Shown one piece after another: positions 7,811-15,817 of a DNA stretch of 64,000 nt. The position numbers and the translations under genes are program-made. The DNA lies in the NCBI RefSeq assembly GCF_900603025.1, contig NZ_LR026975.1, forward strand, positions 248,001 through 312,000, written 5' to 3'. The notes under the pieces were generated by a model, which saw only the letters and a program-made list of their open reading frames with translations, had not been told where the DNA came from and searched no databases. This stretch comes from Mycolicibacterium hassiacum DSM 44199 (GTDB lineage: Bacteria > Actinomycetota > Actinomycetes > Mycobacteriales > Mycobacteriaceae). Position 1 is the first letter of the stretch. Every line of letters begins with the position of its first letter.

Positions 7811-9219
7811 CCGGGCCGCGGCTGCCCGACGGGTTCGCGGTCCAGGTGGACCGGCGGGTCAAGGTGCTCGCGGCGGGGTCCGCGCTGCTGGGCGGGACCC
7901 CGACCCGGCTGCTGCGGTTGGCGCCGGCCGCGCAGACCATGCTCGACGGCGGGCGCCTGGAGGTCCACGACGCGGCCAGCGCCCAGCTGGCACGCACCCT
8001 GCTGGACGCCACCGTCGCCCACCCGCGTCCGGCCAGCGGTCCGTCCTACCGCGACGTCACCGTGGTAATCCCGGTGCGCGACAACACCTCCGGCGTGCAG
8101 CGACTGGTCTCGGCGCTGCGCGGGCTGCGGGTGATCGTGGTCGACGACGGATCGGCGGTGCCGGTGCGCGAGGAGGACTTCGCCGGTACCCACTGTGATG
8201 TGCGGGTGCTGCGGCACGACCGCAGCAAGGGTCCCGGTGCCGCCCGCAACACCGGCCTGGCGGCCTGCGAGACCGACTTCGTCGCATTCCTGGACTCCGA
8301 CGTGGTGCCGCGGCGCGGATGGCTGGAGGCGCTGCTCGGACACTTCTGCGATCCCGCCGTCGCACTGGTCGCCCCGCGCATCGTCGGGCTGGAGGAGCCG
8401 CAGAACCTGATCGCCCGTTACGAGGCGGTGCGCTCGTCGCTGGACCTCGGCCACCGGGATGCGCCGGTGGTGCCGTACGGGACGGTGTCGTATGTGCCCA
8501 GCGCGGCGATCATCTGCCGCCGTTCCGCGCTGGTGGAACTGGGCGGGTTCGACGAGACGCTGCGCTCCGGCGAGGACGTCGATCTGTGCTGGCGGCTGAT
8601 CGAGGCAGGCGCCCGGTTGCGCTACGAACCCGTCGCGCAGGTCGCCCACGAGCACCGCACCCGGTTCCGGGATTGGTTCTCCCGCAAGGCTTTCTACGGC
8701 GAGGCCGCGGCACCGCTGGCGGTGCGCCATCCCGGTAAGACCGCGCCGCTGGTGATCTCCGGCTGGACGCTGACGGTGTGGATCCTGCTGGCGATGGGCT
8801 CGGCCGCCGGTTATCTGGCGTCGGCGATCGTGGCCGTGATCACCGGTCGGCGCATCGCCCGGTCGCTGGCGGTGGTGCAGACCGAACCCAAGGACGTCGC
8901 GATGGTGACCGTCCAGGGGCTGTGGGGCGCGGCCCGGCAGCTCGCCTCGGCGATCTGCCGGCACTACTGGCCGCTCGCGCTGATCGCCGCCCTGGTCTCG
9001 CGCCGCTGCCGGCGGGTCGTGGTGGTGGCGGCTGTCCTGGACGGCGTCGCGGACTGGATCGTCCGCAACCGCACCGTCAACGAGGAGGCCAAACCCGTCG
9101 GCGTGGTGACCTATCTGCTGCTCAAACGTCTCGACGACATCGCCTACGGCACCGGGCTGTGGTCGGGCGTGCTGCGCGAACGCCACCTCGGCGCGCTCAA
9201 ACCGCAGATCCGGACCTGA
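7807..9219 (+). CDS. mftF: Mycofactocin glycosyltransferase MftF
   Basis: The 470-residue protein is a GT2-type glycosyltransferase. It shows the nucleotide-binding start [19 protein letters not shown], the DxD-type [12 protein letters not shown], and the acceptor-domain ED motif in [11 protein letters not shown]. One or two hydrophobic helices follow (about residues 318-345, [29 protein letters not shown]), suggesting membrane association. MftF adds the beta-1,4-glucose chain found on mature mycobacterial mycofactocins. The family-like start is ATG 7807, overlapping mftE by 4 nt; the frame is open 30 nt further upstream. Confidence 0.95.
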   Translation: MTGPRLPDGFAVQVDRRVKVLAAGSALLGGTPTRLLRLAPAAQTMLDGGRLEVHDAASAQLARTLLDATVAHPRPASGPSYRDVTVVIPVRDNTSGVQRLVSALRGLRVIVVDDGSAVPVREEDFAGTHCDVRVLRHDRSKGPGAARNTGLAACETDFVAFLDSDVVPRRGWLEALLGHFCDPAVALVAPRIVGLEEPQNLIARYEAVRSSLDLGHRDAPVVPYGTVSYVPSAAIICRRSALVELGGFDETLRSGEDVDLCWRLIEAGARLRYEPVAQVAHEHRTRFRDWFSRKAFYGEAAAPLAVRHPGKTAPLVISGWTLTVWILLAMGSAAGYLASAIVAVITGRRIARSLAVVQTEPKDVAMVTVQGLWGAARQLASAICRHYWPLALIAALVSRRCRRVVVVAAVLDGVADWIVRNRTVNEEAKPVGVVTYLLLKRLDDIAYGTGLWSGVLRERHLGALKPQIRT

Positions 9220-10652
9220 TGCCGTTGCACAGCGACGTGCTGATCGTCGGGGCGGGTAGCGCCGGATCGGTTCTCGCGGAACGTCTTTCGGCCGATGACC
9301 GGTGCCGGGTCACGGTGGTGGAGGCGGGGCCGGGGCCGTCCGACCCCAGGGTGGCCGGCCAGATCGCCGACGCGCTGCGGCTGCCGATCGGCACCGCCAG
9401 CTCGGTGGTGCGCCGCTACCCGACCACGCTCACCGACAACCCGGAACGGCATGCACAGATCATGCGCGGCTGCGTCGTCGGCGGGTCGGGCGCGGTCAAC
9501 GGCGGCTACTTCTGCCGCGGACTGCCGAGCGACTTCGACAGCTGGGGGCTGACGGAGTGGACCTGGGAGCAGGTGCTGCCGCACTTCCGCGCGATCGAGA
9601 CCGACCTGGATTTCAGCGGACCGCTGCACGGCTCCGCCGGTCCCATTCGGGTGCGGCGGGTAAGTGAGTTCGACGGCTGCACAGCGCAATTCGTCGAGGC
9701 GGCGACAGCCGCCGGGTATCGGTGGCTGGCCGACCTGAACGGCTTTACGCCGAGCGAACCGCTGCCTGCCGGCGTCGGCCGGGTGCCGCTGAACATCGAC
9801 GGCGGCACCCGCCTCGGGCCGGGCGGGGCCTTCCTGCAACCCGCGCTCGCCCGCCCCAACCTCACCCTGCTCACCGAGACGCGGGTGCGGCGGGTGCGGA
9901 TCGTCGACGGCAGGGCCACCGCGGTTCAGTGCATCGGCCCGGACGGCGAGCAGTTGCTGACCGCCGATCGAATCGTGTTGTCGGCCGGTGCGATCGGATC
10001 GGCCCAGCTGCTGATGCTGTCCGGGGTGGGGCCGCACCGGCTGCTGCGGGCGTTCGACATCGAGGTGGTCGCCGACCTGCCGGTCGGGATGTCGACAATC
10101 GACCATCCCGAGTGGACGCTGCCGGTGCGCTGGGCCGAGACCTTCAACCAGCCGCCGCTGGAGGTGGTGCTGGCCACCCCCGACGGGCTCGAATTGCGGC
10201 CCTACACCAGGGGATTCGGCGCGATGATCAGCGGGCGGCGCGACGACCCGGCCGACCATCCGCACATCGGGGTGGCGCTGATGCGGCCACGGTCGCGCGG
10301 CCGGGTGTGGCTGCGGTCGGCCGATCCGGACGTGCCGCCGGCCATCGCGCACCGCTACGACAGCGAACCCGGGGACGTCGAGGCGCTGCGCGAGGGGGTC
10401 GAGCTCGCCCGGGAATTGGCCGGCGCGGCCGCCGAGGGCGCGACGGCGTCCTGGTCCACCTCGCACCACCTGTGCCACACCGCCCCGATGGGCGCCGGCG
10501 CCGACGCGGTGGTGGATCCGCGGTGCCGGGTGCACGGGGTGGACGGACTATGGGTTGTCGACGGTTCGGTCCTGCCCGCCATCCCCAGCCGCGGCCCGCA
10601 CGCCACCATCGTCATGACCGCTCACCGGGCCGCCGAGTTCATCGCGGGCTGA
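9219..10652 (+). CDS. mftG: Mycofactocin-associated GMC oxidoreductase MftG
   Basis: This 477-residue flavoprotein of the glucose-methanol-choline family has an N-terminal FAD dinucleotide fold (DVLIVGAGSAGSVLAERL), a GMC signature (CVVGGSGAVNGGYFCRG) and a C-terminal region with WSTSHHLCHTAPMG and the closing FAD contact VDGSVLPAIPSRGPHATIVMTAHRAAE. It is thought to reoxidise mycofactocinol and pass electrons to the respiratory chain. The ATG shares one base with the mftF stop (TGATG). Its last 105 nt lie antisense to the C-terminal tail of the MFS transporter gene. Confidence 0.93.
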   Translation: MPLHSDVLIVGAGSAGSVLAERLSADDRCRVTVVEAGPGPSDPRVAGQIADALRLPIGTASSVVRRYPTTLTDNPERHAQIMRGCVVGGSGAVNGGYFCRGLPSDFDSWGLTEWTWEQVLPHFRAIETDLDFSGPLHGSAGPIRVRRVSEFDGCTAQFVEAATAAGYRWLADLNGFTPSEPLPAGVGRVPLNIDGGTRLGPGGAFLQPALARPNLTLLTETRVRRVRIVDGRATAVQCIGPDGEQLLTADRIVLSAGAIGSAQLLMLSGVGPHRLLRAFDIEVVADLPVGMSTIDHPEWTLPVRWAETFNQPPLEVVLATPDGLELRPYTRGFGAMISGRRDDPADHPHIGVALMRPRSRGRVWLRSADPDVPPAIAHRYDSEPGDVEALREGVELARELAGAAAEGATASWSTSHHLCHTAPMGAGADAVVDPRCRVHGVDGLWVVDGSVLPAIPSRGPHATIVMTAHRAAEFIAG

Positions 10653-12287
10653 ACCGGTTTCGGGTCCGGTCTCGGCGGCCTCCGCAGCGGGCGCGGCGGG
10701 GTCGAGATCGGGGCCCGGCCCGATCCGGCGCTCGAGGAAACCGAACTGGCGGCCGTTGCGGCCGGGTGCCCACAGCGCGATGAACAACGCGGCCGCCGCG
10801 CACACCGCGGCCAGCACGACCAGCGACACCCGCATCGACTCCATGAACGCCAGCTGCGCCGACTCGGCCACCCGCAGCCCCTGCGGGCCGAGCCGTTGCG
10901 CCACCTCCAGGGCTTCGGCCAGCGAGTTCGACGCCGCCTGCCGGACCGGTTCGGGCAGCGTATCCAGTTGGGGGCGCAGCCGATTCGCGTACTCGGAGGC
11001 CAGCACCGACCCGGCCAGCGCGATGCCCAGCGCGGCGCCGACCTCGCGGGTGGTGTCATTGACCGCCGAGGCGACACCCTGCTTCTCGTCGGGAACCGCC
11101 CCCATGATCGCCGACGTCGTCGGCGCCGTGCACAACCCGATGCCGGTGGCCATGATCAACAGGGGCACCGCCAGATCCACGTACGGGGACCCGATATCGA
11201 GGGTGCGGGCGTAAAACAGGCCGGCCGCGATCAGGGCCAGCCCGGTGGCCACCGAGGCGCGCAACCCGATCCGGGGCAGATACCACGGGGTGGCGACGCT
11301 GATCAGCAGAACCGGCACCATCAACGGCGTCAACGCGAACGCGGTCTGCAGCGGGCTGTAGCCCAGCAGCAGCTGCATGTACTGCATCGCGACGAAGAAG
11401 AACCCGAAGTTGGCCAGAAAGAAGGTCGTCACCCCGACCGCGCCGGTGGTGAAGTCGGGGCGCGCGAACAACCGCACATCCAGCAGCGGATGACGGCGGC
11501 GCAGCTCGACCGCGCCGAACGCGATCGCCATGACCACCCCGGCCGCCATGCAGCCGTAGACCACCGGATGGGCCCAGCCCCGCGTCGGCGCCTCGAGCAC
11601 GCCGTAGACGAACACCGCCACCGCGCCGCCGATCAGCACCGCGCCCGGCCAGTCCACCGGGGCGGCGTCGTGCTCCCGCGACGAGGCCACCGTGCAGGTC
11701 AGCACGAACAGCGCGCCGGCGCAGAAGGTGAACGCCCAGAAGATCGACGGCCACGACCAGAAGTGCAGCAGTGCCCCGGCGACCAGGAATCCGAGCGCCG
11801 CACCCGAACCGGCCACCCCGGCCCAGATGCCGATCGCCTTGTTGCGTTCGTCCTTCGGATAGGCGGCGGTGATCAGCGACAGCGTGGCCGGCATGACGAA
11901 CGCGGCCCCGACGCCGGCCACCATGCGCGACACGATCAGCACCAGCGGCTCGGTGACCACCAGCGGGGCGGCCGAGGCGGCGGTGAACAGCGCCAGCCCG
12001 AACAGCATCGCGCCCCGGCGGCCGTAGCGGTCCCCGAGGGCGCCCGCGGGCAGCAGCAGGCAGGCGAGCACCAGGGTGTACCCGTCGACCACCCAGGTCA
12101 GCTGGGACTGGGTGGCCTTGGTCTCGACCGCGATATCGGGCAGGGCGGCGTTGAGCGCCACCATCGAGCTGATGACCAGGGTGACCCCCATACACGCCAC
12201 GGCCAACAGCCAGGCACGGGCGCGTTTGGACAGGTCGGCGACGCGAACGCCGATATCCTGGCCAGGCTGAGGGAGGGTGTCGACCAT
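10548..12287 (-). CDS. DHA2-family MFS drug/metabolite exporter
   Basis: This 579-residue transporter has about 14 predicted hydrophobic helices. The MFS motif A is GALGDRYGRRGAML, and the motif C-like segment is GVAGSGAALGFLVAGALL, as in EmrB/QacA-type proton antiporters. It is divergent from a TetR gene, and two 20-bp-spaced repeats lie between them, the layout of a TetR-controlled efflux pump. The last 50 or so residues are a hydrophilic Gly/Ala/Pro/Glu-rich tail. Much of that tail is encoded antisense to the end of mftG, so it may have arisen by loss of an earlier stop codon. The substrate is unknown. Confidence 0.9.
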   Translation of the reverse strand: MVDTLPQPGQDIGVRVADLSKRARAWLLAVACMGVTLVISSMVALNAALPDIAVETKATQSQLTWVVDGYTLVLACLLLPAGALGDRYGRRGAMLFGLALFTAASAAPLVVTEPLVLIVSRMVAGVGAAFVMPATLSLITAAYPKDERNKAIGIWAGVAGSGAALGFLVAGALLHFWSWPSIFWAFTFCAGALFVLTCTVASSREHDAAPVDWPGAVLIGGAVAVFVYGVLEAPTRGWAHPVVYGCMAAGVVMAIAFGAVELRRRHPLLDVRLFARPDFTTGAVGVTTFFLANFGFFFVAMQYMQLLLGYSPLQTAFALTPLMVPVLLISVATPWYLPRIGLRASVATGLALIAAGLFYARTLDIGSPYVDLAVPLLIMATGIGLCTAPTTSAIMGAVPDEKQGVASAVNDTTREVGAALGIALAGSVLASEYANRLRPQLDTLPEPVRQAASNSLAEALEVAQRLGPQGLRVAESAQLAFMESMRVSLVVLAAVCAAAALFIALWAPGRNGRQFGFLERRIGPGPDLDPAAPAAEAAETGPETGSARDELGGPVSGHDDGGVRAAAGDGGQDRTVDNP

Positions 12288-12320
12288 GCGGCGCTCCTGA
12301 AGACATCGGCAACGAGTTTT

Positions 12321-12357
12321 GAGACTAACAGTCTTGTAGCGAGACCGACAGTCTTGT
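12321..12357. promoter_or_regulatory. Tandem TetR operator candidates for the efflux pump
   Basis: Two copies of GAGACYRACAGTCTTGT stand exactly 20 bp apart (12321-12337 and 12341-12357). Each contains a small dyad, AGACTaacAGTCT in the first and a one-mismatch version in the second. The 20-bp period is close to two helical turns, so two dimers could bind the same DNA face. The region sits between the divergent MFS and TetR genes. Confidence 0.6.
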
Positions 12358-12394
12358 CCGGATCGGGCCTCGGTTCGCCCGGGAGGAGGTGAGG

Positions 12395-13051
12395 ATGGCG
12401 GCCATCACCGGAGACCCCAGACCGGCGCGGTCGCGCGCCCGGTTGCTGGAGGCGGCCACCACGCTGCTGCGCACCGGGGGACCCAGCGCGGTAACCATCG
12501 ACGCGGTCACCAAGACCGCCAACGTCGCCCGGGCCACCCTGTACCGGCACTTCTCCAGCGCCAACGATCTGCTGGCGGCCGCGTTCACGAATTTGCTGCA
12601 GCCGGCCCCGATGCCGCCCGTCGAGGGCAGTCTGCGGGACCGCCTGCTGGCCGTGGTGGTCGGCTGGGCCGAGACCATCGCCGAGGCGCCCACCCTGTTG
12701 ACGGCGATGACCTGGCTGGCGTCCGGGCCGGACGCCGGTGCCACCGCGGACGTGCGGCGCGGCGACTCGGACGCGGTCGGCACGCTGCGTCAGCGGATCA
12801 TCCAGTTCTACTCGGTGCCGTTCGACGCGATCCTCGACAGCCCGTCCGCGCGCGCCGAACTCCGCGAGGTGGACCGCATCGAGGCCATCGCGCTGCTCAT
12901 CGGCCCGATCATCCTCGGCAAGCTGTCCACCCTCGCCGATTTCGACTACCGGCGGTGCGCCGAGGCCGCCGTCGACGGGTTCCTGGCCGTCTACGGCAGC
13001 CGGTCGGCGAACCCCTCAACCGCTCCCGCGGCGGATCAGCGCACCGAGTAG
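12395..13051 (+). CDS. TetR-family transcriptional regulator (divergent to MFS exporter)
   Basis: The 218-residue product has an N-terminal HTH (residues about 10-55: RSRARLLEAATTLLRTGGPSAVTIDAVTKTANVARATLYRHFSSANDLL) and a variable ligand domain. ATG 12395 was chosen because AGGAGG ends 6 nt upstream; a GTG at 12389 is closer to the SD than usual. It probably represses the neighbouring exporter and itself through the 20-bp-spaced repeats. The ligand is unknown. Its stop lies 16 nt inside the 3' end of the convergent P450 gene. Confidence 0.88.
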   Translation: MAAITGDPRPARSRARLLEAATTLLRTGGPSAVTIDAVTKTANVARATLYRHFSSANDLLAAAFTNLLQPAPMPPVEGSLRDRLLAVVVGWAETIAEAPTLLTAMTWLASGPDAGATADVRRGDSDAVGTLRQRIIQFYSVPFDAILDSPSARAELREVDRIEAIALLIGPIILGKLSTLADFDYRRCAEAAVDGFLAVYGSRSANPSTAPAADQRTE

Positions 13052-14295
13052 CGGATCGGCAGGTGCTTGAGCCCGCCGACGAACACCGTCGAGGCGAGTT
13101 CCGGGGTGCCGGCCAACTCGATCGAATCCAGCCGGGGCAGCAGTTCGGTGAAGAAGCTGTTGATCTCCATCCGGGCCAGTGCCGCGCCCAGGCAGAAGTG
13201 CACGCCGTAGCCGAACGCCAGATGCTTGTTCGGGTCGCGGCCGACATCGAAGCGGAACGGGTCGTCGAACACCTCTTCGTCGAAGTTCGCCGACACGTAT
13301 GACAGGTACACCGATTCGCCGGCCTTGATCGGCACGCCGCGCACCTCGGTGTCGGCCGCGGCGGTACGCATGAACTCCTTGACCGGGGTGGACCAGCGGA
13401 TCATCTCCTCGACCGCGGTGCCCATCAGCTCCGGGTGGGCCTTGAGCCGCTCGAGCTGATCCTGGTGTTCAATCAGCGCCCGCATGCCGCCGGCGATCGC
13501 GTGGCTGGTGGTGTCGTGGCCGGCGGTGGCGACGATGACGTAGTAGGACAGGCAGTCGGTGTCGGAGAGCAGTTCGCCGTTGATGCGGCCGTTGGCGATC
13601 GCCGACGCCAGATCCTCGGTCGGGTTCTTGCGGCGCGAGATGGTCAGCTCGGTGAAGTAGTTGAAGAAGTCCATCAGCACCTGCAGCTGCTCCTCGGGCG
13701 TGGTGCCGCGCTTGTACTCCTCCTCGTCGCCGCCGAACAGTTCCTGGGTGAGCTTGAGCATGCGCGGAAAGTCCGACTCCGGCAGGCCGAGCAGCGACAG
13801 GATCACGTACAGCGGGTAGTGCACCGCGATGTCGGTGACGAAGTCGCACTGCGGCCCGATCTCGACCATCTTGTCGACGTAGCGGCGGGCCAGCTCGTCG
13901 ACGCGGACCTTGAGGTCACGCATGGCCTTGGGGCGGAACCAGTCGGCGCCGATCTTGCGGACGTCGCGGTGGTGCGGATCGTCCATGTGGATCAGCGTGC
14001 GCAGACCCATCCCGGCCTCCAGCTGGGCCTTGGCCAGATCGTCGGCCTCGGCGGTGCCCAGCAGCGGGCGCGGCTCCGACAGCCACAGCTCGTTGTCCCG
14101 CTCGATGTCCATCACATCGGCGTGCTTGGTGATCGCGTAGAACGGCCGGTAGGGCTCGTAGTCGACGTAGACCACCGGCTGATTGGCCCGCAGATACGAC
14201 AGTGCCCGATGCAGGCGCTGCTCGTCGGCATACGCCGTCGGATCAGCAAAGACCTTGGCGGCTTCGAGGGTCTGATCGATCGTCGGCGTGCCCAT
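13036..14295 (-). CDS. Cytochrome P450 (first of a tandem paralogous pair)
   Basis: This 419-residue soluble bacterial P450 has the I-helix oxygen-activation motif AGHDTTS (258-264), the K-helix E297-x-x-R300 and the heme loop FGYGVHFCLG with C368 as thiolate ligand. It is closely similar along its whole length to the next gene (shared LYVILSLLGLPESDFPRMLKLTQELFG), so the pair arose by tandem duplication. No ferredoxin or reductase gene is adjacent. A 28-bp palindrome lies 13 nt upstream of its start codon and marks it as repressor-controlled. The CYP family and substrate were not determined. Confidence 0.93.
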   Translation of the reverse strand: MGTPTIDQTLEAAKVFADPTAYADEQRLHRALSYLRANQPVVYVDYEPYRPFYAITKHADVMDIERDNELWLSEPRPLLGTAEADDLAKAQLEAGMGLRTLIHMDDPHHRDVRKIGADWFRPKAMRDLKVRVDELARRYVDKMVEIGPQCDFVTDIAVHYPLYVILSLLGLPESDFPRMLKLTQELFGGDEEEYKRGTTPEEQLQVLMDFFNYFTELTISRRKNPTEDLASAIANGRINGELLSDTDCLSYYVIVATAGHDTTSHAIAGGMRALIEHQDQLERLKAHPELMGTAVEEMIRWSTPVKEFMRTAAADTEVRGVPIKAGESVYLSYVSANFDEEVFDDPFRFDVGRDPNKHLAFGYGVHFCLGAALARMEINSFFTELLPRLDSIELAGTPELASTVFVGGLKHLPIRYSVR

Positions 14296-14307
14296 GAGAC
14301 TCCTTCA

Positions 14308-14335
14308 ACTCTTCTTGACGGGTGTCAAGAAGAGT
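14308..14335. promoter_or_regulatory. Large palindromic operator upstream of first P450
   Basis: ACTCTTCTTGAC (14308-14319) and its exact complement GTCAAGAAGAGT (14324-14335) flank a 4-nt spacer. The inner part, TTGAC-N4-GTCAA, is shared with the two operators upstream of the second P450, so one regulator probably controls both genes. It overlaps the expected promoter/5' UTR of the P450 at 14295. Confidence 0.65.
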
Positions 14336-14366
14336 CTATGTGACGGGCGCCACCCTCCGGAACGAA

Positions 14367-14407
14367 GTTGGGGTGAATCACGCTGCCGCAGCGTGATTCA
14401 CCCCAAC
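14367..14407. terminator. Perfect 19-bp hairpin between the two P450 genes
   Basis: GTTGGGGTGAATCACGCTG (14367-14385) is followed by CCG and then by its exact reverse complement (14389-14407). It starts 20 nt after the stop of the P450 at 14428 (minus) and most likely terminates that transcript. No T-run follows, which is common for mycobacterial terminators. The length and perfection suggest it could belong to a dispersed palindromic repeat family. Confidence 0.7.
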
Positions 14408-14427
14408 GCTGAGATTCGGCGACGACC

Positions 14428-15678
14428 TCAGACGATCTCGTAGCGGATCGGCACGTGCTTGAGCCCGCCGACGAACGTCGAGGCGATGAACTGCGGCTCA
14501 CCGGCCAGCTCGACCGACTTCAGCCGGGGCAGCAGCTCGGAGAAGAATGTGTTGATCTCCATCCGGGCCAGCGCCGCGCCCAGGCAGAAGTGCACGCCGT
14601 AGCCGAACGACAGGTGCTTGTTCGGGTCCCGGGCCACGTCGAACTTGAACGGGTCGGTGAAGACGTCCTCGTCGCGGTTGGCCGAGACGTAGGACAGCAG
14701 CACCGACTCGCCCGCCTTGATCGGGATCCCGCGCACCTCGGTGTCGCGGGTGGCGGTGCGCATGAACTCCTTGACCGGCGTGACCCAGCGGATGATCTCC
14801 TCGGTCGCCAGCCCCATCAGCTGCGGGTTCTCCTTGAGTTTGGCCAGCTGGTCCTGGTGCTCGACCAGCGCCAGCATGCCGCCGGCGATCGCCGCGCTGG
14901 TGGTGTCGTGACCGGCGCTGGCGACGATGACGTAGTAGGACAGGCAGTCCACGTCATTGAGGTACTCGCCGTTGATCTTGGCGTTGGCGATCGCCGACGC
15001 GAGGTCCTCGGTGGGGTTCTTGCGCCGCTCGGCGGTCAGCTGGGTGAAGTAGTTGAAGAAGTCCAGGATGACCGCGTTGAGCTCCTCGGCGGACTGGCCG
15101 CGCGAGAACTCCTCGTCCTCGTTGCCGAACAGCTCCTGGGTGAGCTTGAGCATCCGGGGGAAGTCCGACTCCGGCAGGCCGAGCAGCGACAGGATCACGT
15201 ACAGCGGGTAGTTGACCGCGACCTCCTGGGCGAAGTCGCACTCCGGGCCGATCGCGGCCATGTGGTCGACGTAGCGGCGGGCCAGTTCGCGCACCCGCTC
15301 CTGCAGCGCCCGCATCGCCTTCGGCCGGAACCAGTCGGCGCCGATCTTGCGGACGTCGCGGTGCTGCGGATCGTCCATGTGGATCAGCGTGCGCAGCCCG
15401 CCGCCGGCGGCGAGGTTGGCCTTGGCCAGGTCGTCCTTGTCCTTGGTCAGCAGCATCGGGCGCGGGGCGTTGATCCACAGCTCGTTGTCCCGCTCGATAT
15501 CCATGATGTCGGCGTGCTTGGTGATCGCCCAGAACGGGTAATAGCCCTCGACGTCGACGTAGGAGACCGGCGCGTTCTTGCGCAGGTGGGTCAGGGCGGC
15601 GTGCAGGCGATCCTCGTCGGCGTAGGCCTTGGGGTCGGTGAGGACCTTCGCAGCGTCATCGATGATCGGCGTAGTCAT
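14428..15678 (-). CDS. Cytochrome P450 (second of a tandem paralogous pair)
   Basis: The 416-residue P450 carries AGHDTTS in the I helix and FGYGVHFCLG with the heme-ligand Cys near residue 365. It is nearly colinear with the P450 at 13036-14295, differing mainly in the N-terminus and scattered surface positions. ATG 15678 has GAGGGAC upstream. The frame is open to 15714, but that extension would run through an operator palindrome and is unlikely. It is controlled from the 15679-15817 region, shared divergently with the esterase. The substrate is unknown; a changed preference relative to its paralogue is possible. Confidence 0.93.
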   Translation of the reverse strand: MTTPIIDDAAKVLTDPKAYADEDRLHAALTHLRKNAPVSYVDVEGYYPFWAITKHADIMDIERDNELWINAPRPMLLTKDKDDLAKANLAAGGGLRTLIHMDDPQHRDVRKIGADWFRPKAMRALQERVRELARRYVDHMAAIGPECDFAQEVAVNYPLYVILSLLGLPESDFPRMLKLTQELFGNEDEEFSRGQSAEELNAVILDFFNYFTQLTAERRKNPTEDLASAIANAKINGEYLNDVDCLSYYVIVASAGHDTTSAAIAGGMLALVEHQDQLAKLKENPQLMGLATEEIIRWVTPVKEFMRTATRDTEVRGIPIKAGESVLLSYVSANRDEDVFTDPFKFDVARDPNKHLSFGYGVHFCLGAALARMEINTFFSELLPRLKSVELAGEPQFIASTFVGGLKHVPIRYEIV

Positions 15679-15700
15679 GGGTCCCTCGCTCAGATGCTTC

Positions 15701-15746
15701 TTGACATGTGTCAAATCACGGTACCGTGTCCTTGACAGGTGTCAAG
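15701..15746. promoter_or_regulatory. Symmetric triple-palindrome operator upstream of second P450
   Basis: TTGACA-tg-TGTCAA (15701-15714) and CTTGACA-gg-TGTCAAG (15731-15746) are centred 31 bp apart, close to three helical turns. Exactly midway lies a perfect 12-bp palindrome, CACGGTACCGTG (15717-15728). The arrangement suggests two repressor dimers bound cooperatively, between the P450 (minus) and the esterase (plus). The same core occurs at 14308-14335. Confidence 0.65.
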
Positions 15747-15817
15747 AACGGATTCGCCGACGTGCCGGTCGGTTCTGCCTGCCCGGTGCCGGATCGAAGC
15801 GTCAGTAGGCTCGCGGC

